From IMG/VR virus record IMGVR_UViG_3300031463_000016, positions 1 to 42,093 of that record: a DNA stretch of 42,093 nt. The stretch is one strand, 5' to 3'. This DNA is from a virus. Positions 31,435 to 39,500 of the stretch are shown piece by piece. A model generated the notes under the pieces. That model saw nothing but the letters and a program-made list of their open reading frames with translations. It ran no database searches and was not told where the DNA came from. Numbering within the stretch: position 1 is the stretch's first letter; every line of letters begins with the position of its first letter. Both the position numbers and the translations under genes were made by a program.

Positions 31435-31980
31435 ATGAAAATTGGAACACGTTCCTTGCTGTTCGGGGTGCATCATTGGCTCTGGCATCCCCTGACCGTT
31501 TTCCTTGCATGGCGGCAACTGTATGGCTGGCCGTCATGGCGTGAATTCGTCTGCATCATCGTCCACGATTGGGGATACTGGGGAAGCCCGGATATGGATG
31601 GCGAAGAAGGGGAATTGCACTGCGTTCGTTCGGCGGATTTAGTATCGAGGCTCGGCGGTGAGTATTGGCACCTCGTGGCATTGCACAGCCGCCACTATGC
31701 CCGGTCTGTCCGTATGGCACCGTCGCGCCTCTGCTGGGCCGATAAGTTGAGCCATGCATATTACCCGATCTGGCTATACCTGTGCCTTGCCCGCCTGTCA
31801 GGTGAGTTGGCTGAGTATCGAAAGAATTCCTCGAGCTCCGGGTTTGCTCCGTTGGAAATGTCAGACTGGGAATGGTTCAGACAGATCCGCGAGAAGATGA
31901 AAGAGGTAGGATTGCATCAGGACCCGCAAAGGATGAGCTATATGTCATCACAGCAAGACCTACCACAAAGCGAATCCTAA
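31435..31980 (+). CDS. HD-like metal-binding protein, 181 aa
   Basis: ATG at 31435. Conserved-looking His/Asp pattern: VHHWLWHP, then HDWGYWG, LHSRHYAR, and CWADKLSHAYYP. This H...HD...H...D order fits an HD-domain-like phosphohydrolase, though the fold is not certain. N-terminal hydrophobic region (LLFGVHHWLWHPLTVFLAW) may be membrane-near. Last gene of the plus-strand operon; its end is partly encoded by repeat A. Confidence 0.7.
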   Translation: MKIGTRSLLFGVHHWLWHPLTVFLAWRQLYGWPSWREFVCIIVHDWGYWGSPDMDGEEGELHCVRSADLVSRLGGEYWHLVALHSRHYARSVRMAPSRLCWADKLSHAYYPIWLYLCLARLSGELAEYRKNSSSSGFAPLEMSDWEWFRQIREKMKEVGLHQDPQRMSYMSSQQDLPQSES

Positions 31981-32012
31981 AATCCTCAAATCCTTAAATC
32001 ATGGTTCAGACA
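31971..32012 (+). repeat. Dispersed repeat A, copy 5
   Basis: GAATCCTAAAATCC...TTAAATCATGGTTCAGACA, overlapping the stop of the HD-like gene and followed by the terminator. Confidence 0.9.
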
Positions 32013-32015
32013 ACA

Positions 32016-32048
32016 ATGCCCCGGCCACCTCCCAGGCAGCCGGGGCAT
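32016..32048. terminator. Hairpin between convergent operons
   Basis: ATGCCCCGGC / GCCGGGGCAT, exact 10-bp stem with a 13-base loop between the convergent plus-strand operon and lysis cassette. T-runs are weak on both sides, so efficiency is uncertain. Confidence 0.7.
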
Positions 32049-32077
32049 CTCCTTCCGTGCAGGGTGAAGGAAACCGG

Positions 32078-32386
32078 TTATTGTTTCGCCGACGCCGGCG
32101 CCGGCACCTCCACTTCTTCGATGAACAGCCGCGTGGTTTCGTTGGCCTTCACCGTGATCTTCACGCCGAACAACCGGATCACCGGCAGCGTGATCGCTTC
32201 CGTGTCCGTGAAGGCCCCGTCGCCCGGTTGCTTGTCCATCTGATCGGCCAGGAAAACGAGGCCTTCGGCCATGGCCACCGCTTCCGGGGTCTTCAGGGGA
32301 ATGATCAATGGAGTAATTTCCACATCCTGCGCGCCATCTGCATTGACATCCAGCTCAATTTTGAGAACCAGTCGTTTCTGTTTCAT
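32078..32386 (-). CDS. Unknown protein at the end of the lysis cassette, 102 aa
   Basis: ATG at 32386 follows GGAGGTGCAATCC and overlaps the two-TM gene by 32 bases. Beta-rich (RLVLKIELDVNADGAQDVEITPLIIP...) and without a signal peptide or membrane segment. It could be a spanin-like or regulator protein, but no motif supports this. Confidence 0.65.
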   Translation of the reverse strand: MKQKRLVLKIELDVNADGAQDVEITPLIIPLKTPEAVAMAEGLVFLADQMDKQPGDGAFTDTEAITLPVIRLFGVKITVKANETTRLFIEEVEVPAPASAKQ

Positions 32387-32579
32387 TGGATTGCACCTCC
32401 TTCGGTGATTTCAGCAGCCAGAAAAAGCTGCCGTCGAATGCCACCCAGATCACCGCGGCGAACCCTTTGACCGCCGCGCCGCCGGGAATCGGTAAAGGGT
32501 CGCTGATCGCCAACCCTTTACAGAGGAGACCGAGGAACATCAGCAGCGCCTGCAGCCATTGCCAATGTGAAGCCTTCAT
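32355..32579 (-). CDS. Two-TM holin candidate, 74 aa
   Basis: ATG at 32579 after GGGAGGGACGG. Hydrophobic helices at about 8-24 (WLQALLMFLGLLCKGLAI) and 36-56 (AVKGFAAVIWVAFDGSFFWLL), a short turn with Pro, and a polar charged C-terminal tail (KSPKEVQSNETETTG). Size and layout match class II holins. Gene order after the amidase supports it. Confidence 0.65.
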   Translation of the reverse strand: MKASHWQWLQALLMFLGLLCKGLAISDPLPIPGGAAVKGFAAVIWVAFDGSFFWLLKSPKEVQSNETETTGSQN

Positions 32580-32603
32580 CGCCGTCCCTCCCGTTGAAAA
32601 TAA

Positions 32604-33161
32604 TTAGTGATGCGCGGCCAGGATCTCCCCCACCCGCGCCCGAAACGCCGCCCACGGATACCCCGACGGGTCCACCTTCCGATGCCCGCCGTTCTTCGTC
32701 CAGATTGCCCGATTTCCCTCAATCCAGCAGGCCACATCTCTATGCCCAACCAGCCGTGCCAATGGCAGACCGTAACGCTTCAGTAGCGTCGCGCAGAGCT
32801 GCGCGCAGGCCTCGACTTGCGCCGCCGGCCAGGGTTCATCGCCCAGGTTCTCCTGCTCGATGCCCAGCGAGAACGCGTTGCACCAGAGCTGCCCGTTCCA
32901 ACACGATTCCCCGGCATGGAAGGCGATGGTGTCGGTGGGCACCATCTGCCGGATGGCGCCGCTTTTGTCGATGTAGAAGTGGACGGAAACCTTTGTGTCA
33001 GTCTCGCCCATCAAGGTGGGGATGTCGCCGGCCGCATGGCCCCCGGTGTGATGCAGCACAATGATCTGGGGCTTGCCCTTGAATTTGTCCCCCAGGTACT
33101 TCGCATACTTCGGAAACGCCACCGGCACCCCGTCAAGCAGTGTGATTTGACTCACGATCAT
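32604..33161 (-). CDS. N-acetylmuramoyl-L-alanine amidase (Amidase_2), endolysin, 185 aa
   Basis: Cuts the lactyl-amide bond of peptidoglycan. IIVLHHTGG carries the first zinc His, SVHFYIDKSGAI the core strand, FSLGIEQEN, then LVGHRDVA with another zinc ligand and the RKVDPSGYPW end of the site. No cell-wall-binding domain or signal peptide, so it depends on holin for export. Start at ATG 33161 with GGGAG close by; a GTG at 33155 is an alternative. It overlaps the holin-like gene by 29 bases. Confidence 0.9.
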   Translation of the reverse strand: MIVSQITLLDGVPVAFPKYAKYLGDKFKGKPQIIVLHHTGGHAAGDIPTLMGETDTKVSVHFYIDKSGAIRQMVPTDTIAFHAGESCWNGQLWCNAFSLGIEQENLGDEPWPAAQVEACAQLCATLLKRYGLPLARLVGHRDVACWIEGNRAIWTKNGGHRKVDPSGYPWAAFRARVGEILAAHH

Positions 33162-33387
33162 TCTCCCTTCGACAAATATCATCCATGGAGTGTTGGAGCG
33201 ACTGCAGACTGTGTTCAATGGCTTTGAAACTGGCTGACCATTGCACCACAAAGTCCATCAGCTTCTCTTCGCGGGCTTTGGCATCATCCAGTACCTGCTT
33301 CATGAACTGACGACCAATGAGCAGGATCAACACGGCCAGTCCAAAACCACCATATTTCGAGACAACCTCGATCAGTCCAGCTTCCAT
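33133..33387 (-). CDS. Single-TM holin-like protein, 84 aa
   Basis: ATG at 33387 after GGAGGTACGG. N-terminal transmembrane segment (YGGFGLAVLILLIGRQFM) followed by a charged amphipathic C-terminal helix (DDAKAREEKLMDF). This is the form of BhlA/UviB-like and other class III small holins. First gene of the lysis cassette, directly after the leader terminator, and coupled to the amidase by overlap. Confidence 0.7.
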   Translation of the reverse strand: MEAGLIEVVSKYGGFGLAVLILLIGRQFMKQVLDDAKAREEKLMDFVVQWSASFKAIEHSLQSLQHSMDDICRRENDRESNHTA

Positions 33388-33403
33388 CCGTACCTCCCTA
33401 CAG

Positions 33404-33447
33404 AAAAACGGCGTGTCCACCCTGGTGTCCCAGGACAAACACGCCGT
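33404..33447 (-). terminator. Terminator in lysis leader
   Basis: Nine strict pairs ACGGCGTGT / ACACGCCGT, extended inward by G-U and G-C pairs to about 18 pairs with a four-base loop, followed by five Ts (33408-33404). It stands 17 bases before the holin ATG, so lysis genes need read-through. Confidence 0.85.
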
Positions 33448-33459
33448 CCAAAACGACAT

Positions 33460-33467
33460 GACCTATT
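33460..33467 (-). promoter_or_regulatory. AATAGGTC leader element, lysis cassette
   Basis: AATAGGTC ends 12 nt before the lysis-leader terminator, the same arrangement as at 17641 and 23941. Candidate antitermination site; inferred. Confidence 0.5.
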
Positions 33468-33469
33468 CG

Positions 33470-33518
33470 AATAACGAATCCTTGAATCCTAAAATCAAGT
33501 GAATCAAGGTTCAGACAA
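33470..33518 (+). repeat. Dispersed repeat A, copy 6
   Basis: AATAACGAATCCTTGAATCC...AAGGTTCAGACA, between the stop of the giant gene and the AATAGGTC element. Confidence 0.9.
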
Positions 33519-33524
33519 GAATCT

Positions 33525-36500
33525 CTATTCCCCCTGTCCCCCCGTTGTCCTTCCCCTGTCCTGGGACATTTTCCGCAACATGTCCCCCACCCCTTCCCGC
33601 GCGGAATCAATCCGCTGGAAGTACTTGAGGGCGTTCCCCAGCTTCACGGCGCCGGCAGGGCCGAGATACTTACGAAAACCCTCCTGCTCCGACGGCGTCA
33701 GGCCATGGTACGGGTCCATCGCCTGCACCGACAGCCGGAGGCCTTTCACATGCCCGCCCAACTGCTGGTATTCTGCGGTATATTTCTGGATCGCCGCCTG
33801 GTCATTGTAGCGGATCGCCCGTTTCAGGTTCCATAATGCGTTCGACTTGTCAGAGAGGAAATCACCGGCGGTTGTCGGTTTCCCGAGTTGCTCGATGTAC
33901 AGTTGGCGTGCCCCCAGGATATCGTAGTACGCGGCCTCTTCCGGGTCCGCCGTGTAGGTCAGCAGGCTACCCGGCATCCACGTTTCCCAATAGGGCATCC
34001 GCTGCGGCTTTCCCATCAGCGCATCATATTCCGGCTGCAGGGTAATGGCATTTGCGGCGTGCTGCCACGGATCCCGGATGCTGTGCGGTTCAAAGACATT
34101 CGGGAAGAGCGCCTTTTTCCCGGTGAGTTCCGCCGCCAGCTTCCACCCCGGGTGAATCCCCTGGGCCACTTTGTTGACCGGGCTCTGGACATTGTGGCTG
34201 AGTATCTGTCCCAATGTCCGCTTGCCGGACAGGACATCGCGGATATCATGCGGGGCATTGTCCAGCCCGAACCATTCCAGGAAGTCGGTCACCGCGCCCA
34301 GCCGGTCGAAATACCGCACGGTGCCGTCTTTGTCACGTCCCAGGACAAGGTGCGGGCGTCCCTGGACATCGTCCGGTAGGTCCCGCTCTTCGTCAGGGTG
34401 GACAAGCTGGTTATACACGTGCAGGATAGAGAGCGCCCCCACCAGCCCCAACAGCCATTTTCCCAGCGCCAGCGCCGTCCGCGCCGTCGCCCCCGTCATG
34501 GTCCCGCCCAGCGTGCGGAGCAGTTTGCCGTCATTGCTGGCATTCCGCAGGATGCGGATCTCTCGTCCCAGGTTCACTTCATTCCAACTCCAGAATGGCA
34601 TGAGGTGCGCGCGGAGCTCCTGCCCCAGGGCAGTGATGGAATCATAGGCCCCCATCAGCTCATTGGAGAGCTTATAGGCCCGGTCCTTCGGATCGTGCAG
34701 TGCGTTCACCTCTTCCGGGATCGACGCCCCATAGTTCTGCAGGCGCCATTTACTGGGGCTGGCCTCGATCTTCTGGAGGTAATCCAAATAGGTCGCATAG
34801 CGCAGGATGGCTTCCCGGTAATCAGTCACCATCCGCGCGGCTGTCCAGTACCGTGTCCAGGCCCGCGCCGGCATGTCCTGGACACGTTGACGCTGCAGGA
34901 GGTGGACAAATTGCGCCAGTTCGTTGACTTGTCCCATCTCCTGCGCCTGCAGTGTCCCCTGTGTCCCCCCCCGGTCCATCCAGTCCCGCAGGGTGGGGGT
35001 GGCCTGGCGGCTATCGCGGAACATCGCTAGCAGCTCCCGCGCCGCCTGTGGGATGTACCGCACTGCCGACGGGTTCACCCGGAGGACAACTTCCAGGTCG
35101 CCGCTAGTATTGCGCAGGTTGTATTTCGCCAGCCGCCGCGGCATCAACAGCACGCTCTGTTTCCACGCGCGTAGCGTTGCCCGGCTGAATTGCGCCAGCG
35201 CGCTGTCCTCCCGCGCCGGCAGCACGGCATCCAGCGTCTTCGCCAGTTCCATGGGGATCACGTATTCCTGGAAGCGCCCGCCGACGGCCTGGATTTTCTT
35301 CAGCTCCTCCACCGGGATGTTGAGGGTTTCCAATCCCTGCGCGATCGCTTCTGCCGCCAGTTTGTTCGGAATGCTGTAGGTGGCGAAGTTGAAGAAGCCT
35401 TCCCGCACCGCCCACGCCGTGTAGCCCTCCGGGATGAGCCGGTGCCAGTCCATGACGTGTTCATAGCCGTTCTTTTTGCTGATAACGATGGCCTGCTCTT
35501 TGAGCTGGGCGACAATATCGTAATTGCCTTCGATGGCCAGCAGCGTGTCGGCCACCGCCATGTCATACATCATCTGGCTCATCACCTGGTATTCCACCCC
35601 CAGGTAATCGGTGGAGATATCCCCTTCATACCCGGTCCGCCGTTGCAGGTAGCCACGGTGAATGTTCACCTGTAGCTTCCGGTTGCCGGCGGCGATGGAC
35701 TGCTGGGCATCGGCATAATCCAGAATCAGGTGCCGGAAATAGTCTTCGCGGGTGAGTCGGTCGGCCACGTCGAACGCGACCAGGCTCATGTTCTCGATAT
35801 ACTTCCGCCGCAGATCCTCCCAGATGGCTTTTCGCCGGCCCAGCGAGGCCTGCACCGCCGGGTGCCCGTTGGTCATCTCGGACAACCGGGCGTGTTCATG
35901 CGCCAGTGTGTGCTCGTCAAAGCCAAAGGGCAGCCGCACTTTCTGCTTTTGCTCCTGCTGCTTTTTCAAGGTAGCCATCAGATCGTCCATGATCACCTGC
36001 CGGCTGAAGAGGGCAAAGGAATCGGCGTCCAGCCCCTCGGTGATGTCCCGCAGGGTCTCCAGCGCCTTCCGCGCCTGCACTTCGTGCTGCGCCCCCAGCC
36101 AGCGCAGCGCCTCGTGTGCCTCCGCGTACTGCCGCCCCCGCGGCAAGTCCGGGTAAATCCGCGTCATTTGGTGGAAGAGCCGTTCCGTGAATTCCTGCAT
36201 CCGCTGAAGCCACGGGGTTTTGCTCACCGCCGCCGCCGCATACCGCTTTTCGATCTCCGGGTTCTCAAAGGTAAACCCGCCCTCGGGAGGGCGACGCTCC
36301 TGCGGAGCCTGTGGGGCCTGCGCCATCTCCTCCCGCACCTGAATGCCATGCAATGGATGCCCCAGATAGAGATCCATTTCAGGCACACGCTCGCCCGTGG
36401 AGAGAATACCATCAGTATTGTAGATGAGCGCATCCGTGATCATCTTGGCAGATTTCAACGCCTGGACTGTGGCTTTGAATTGCGGGATGCTGGCATGATC

Positions 36501-39500
36501 TTTCACAAAGGCGGTGGCAAACAGGGCACGCCCGCCCCATTGGCGCATGCGCCCGCGAATCCAGGGGATGGCCGTCTCGGCGGAGCGGAATTGCCCGAGT
36601 GGCACCCGCTCGATGGCGCGCACGTTGCCGTCGGCGCCAAGATACGTGAGGATGAGATGATCATCCGCATGGTAGAGCTGCTGGGCATGATTCACCAGCG
36701 CGCGCACATGATCAAAATAGGCCGCAGGTTCCAGGAGATTCTGCCCGAGCTCCGGGTGGGGGAGGGAGGGCGTCAGGATGGGATCCGGCGCCGTGGGATC
36801 ACCCACTTCCACTTCCTGGAATTCGGGATGTGCGGGGGTGGAGAGGCCGATCTTATGATGATCGATGATGATGTTCGCCCAGTTCCCCGGGAGGGACGCT
36901 TGGACGTTGGCAATGGTCAAGTAATCGTCAGCGCTGGGTGTGACATGGCCACTCGGATGATTGTGCAGCAACACGTATTTCGTGGCGCCGAAGCGGGCCA
37001 TCGCACGCCCCAGGCTGGCGATATGCCGGCGTTGGGCAAGACGGCGTTCGAGGATCTCCTGCGGAGTAGGGGTACTGTGATATTTCCCCGCGCGAAGGCG
37101 ATGGGTCGGATAGAGGAGGGTCGCGCCGGGCAGGTGGGCGGAGACGCCACTTTCGAAGACGATTTCGCCGGCGTCGTTCAGCGCGATGAAGCGGAGTGTC
37201 TCGAAGGCAGGATTGCGGTAAATCTGCGCCAGCGCCCCCAATTCCTCCGGGGAGGAGACAACCCGGCCAATTAAGTCGGTGTGTCCGGTTCGGGCGAGGT
37301 CCGCGACTGGGGGGGTAATGCCGACCCCCAGCACTTGATAGCTGGAGGAGTTTCCTTCCCGAAGCCCCGGTCGATCAGCGCCTGCGTGCCCGCCTCCATC
37401 TCCTCCGGCGTGAACGGGAGTCCCGTTTCCGGATTCACGGGCAATGCCGGCGAGGGTCTCGGCAATGGATTGTCGTTCTTCGGCTCGCTGTCCGTCATGA
37501 TACGGCTCCTGCTGCATCAGCATCTGATCGAGCTGATCGCGCACTGGATCCATTATACCACCGCGGCCACCAGGCGCAAGAGCCGTTTCGCCTACGTGTG
37601 TCGCGTGCGTGGGTAATGGCGCCGTGGGGTCCGGTAAGGTAATGGGGGTTCGATGTGCAGGCCCGAACGGTCCCGCTCCGAGCGTCGGATGTGTCGTTCC
37701 GCGGGGCAGGTGCAATCGATCACGCGACATGGTCACCCACCGCCGTACATCCTCATCCAGTCCGGGGATTTCGCTCACCGTCTTCAATGCGCGATCAATC
37801 CCCAGCAGGGTACGCTGGGAGGGCTGGCGGGTATACCGCTCGATGGCGGCCAGCGCGGGCCGTAAGGCAGTGGGCACCTGCCCGCGGGCTTGCATCCGCT
37901 GCGAGATCTCTCGCAGATCGCCACGCAGCACGCCTTCCACGGTCAACGTTTTGTCCACCGCCAGCGGGTGGGGTGGGGGCGGGGTTAATGCGCCGTCCTC
38001 CGTCGCGTAGGAGGCCGAGGTTTCGCGGAAGAGGCCCCCGGTGTCCTCTGGAGTCGGGGCCAGCAGGGATGGCCCGCCAAACGACGGCGCCACCTCGGTA
38101 CCACCCAGCGTGCCCGTGGTGTCCGTCCGCGTCCATTTCGCCTCGAGCTCCCGGAGGAGATCGCGCACGAGCTGCGCACCATCGATGCCGGTCACCTCGC
38201 CGAAGAGGCCCACCTGTTGCGGGTTGCCCTTCTTCTCCACGCTGTCCACGAAGGCATTGAAGAATTCCAGCAGCTTCCGCCCGGAGCGTTTGTGACGGTC
38301 AAAGAAGCCCAGCACTTCGCGCGCCAGCGGGGTGAGGCCATCATCCTGCAGGCCCATGGTCACCTGCTGCAGTTCATCCTGGATCTTCACGCCCCGTTCG
38401 GCCAGGTGCAGGTAGCGCGACACGGCGTCTACCATGTCCTGAATCACCGGGGTCACGTTCTGCAACTGGCCGGCGTCCATCTTCCGCCGGATGGCCACCA
38501 TCCGCGGGGCCGCGCCCAGCAAGGCATTGGTCACATTCCGCGCCGGGTTGTTCGGATCTTCGAAAATGGTTTCCACCAGGTTCGGCGCATTGTAGGCGAG
38601 CTTGAACAGTGCCGCCTTCACGCGCCGGATCCCGTCCTGGCTGAGTGTACCATCCGAAGTCATGATTTCTTCGCGCTCGGTTGCCGGGATAACCGCCTGC
38701 ACGAACTGCCGGATGAAATTCCGGTTCGCCACCGTGTTGATTTCGCCCGTCTCATTCGGCACGAAGGAAGAAAGAATATCGGCCTTCGCCAGCCGCTCTG
38801 CGTCTCCGGTGGCCAGCTGCACCACGCCCATCCCGCCCGTCGATTTTTTGTCGGTATCGCGCGCGAAGGATACCAGCGCTTCCGGCGTGTCCCACTGCCC
38901 GATGCGCACCAGCACCGGCTGCCGCGCCTGGCGGATCTGCGCCTCTGTCAGCCCGTAGATCTGCGCCCGACGCAGGAGGAATTCCCAATACGCTTTAGCC
39001 TTGTCTGGGTGTGACTGGAAGAGCGTCTTCAGCATGATGGTCCGCCCATTGCCGGCCACCACGCGCCCATCAGGGGTGATCGTCGGCGCACCATCATTGG
39101 CTTTCCCACCGCCATCGCCCACGACTTCCCGCGGATCAAAAGTAGCAATAAAGTGGCGGATTTTTCCTTGTTCACCAGGTTCCGTCAAATCGCGGAGTTG
39201 CAATGGTTCGGAGAAACCAGCACCATGCCGTGCATCCACCTCGAAATCGGTGGTATGCGAGGTGATCAGATCATCCGCCTCGACAATCGCCCAATGCACC
39301 GGCGCCATAGTGCCGGTGACATTTTTCACCGTGTCCGTCTCACCGACGGCGAGAGCCAACGGGCTGACGTGCGCCCCGAGCGCCTGGCGGAGGGTCAATT
39401 CCTCGTCGCGAGAAATCACCGGCGATGTCTGCGCCGCCGCCACTGCCCCCTCGACATCCCCGGTACCCTGTGATACAGTGGGGGTGGAGGGTGAACCGAT

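Noticed and set aside
19221-33518. Repeats A as insertion-sequence remnants
   Set aside because: No transposase, no terminal inverted repeats and no constant target duplication; copies vary internally.
37271-37498. 75-codon minus frame inside the giant gene
   Set aside because: Pro-rich shadow frame of a linker region, without independent signals.
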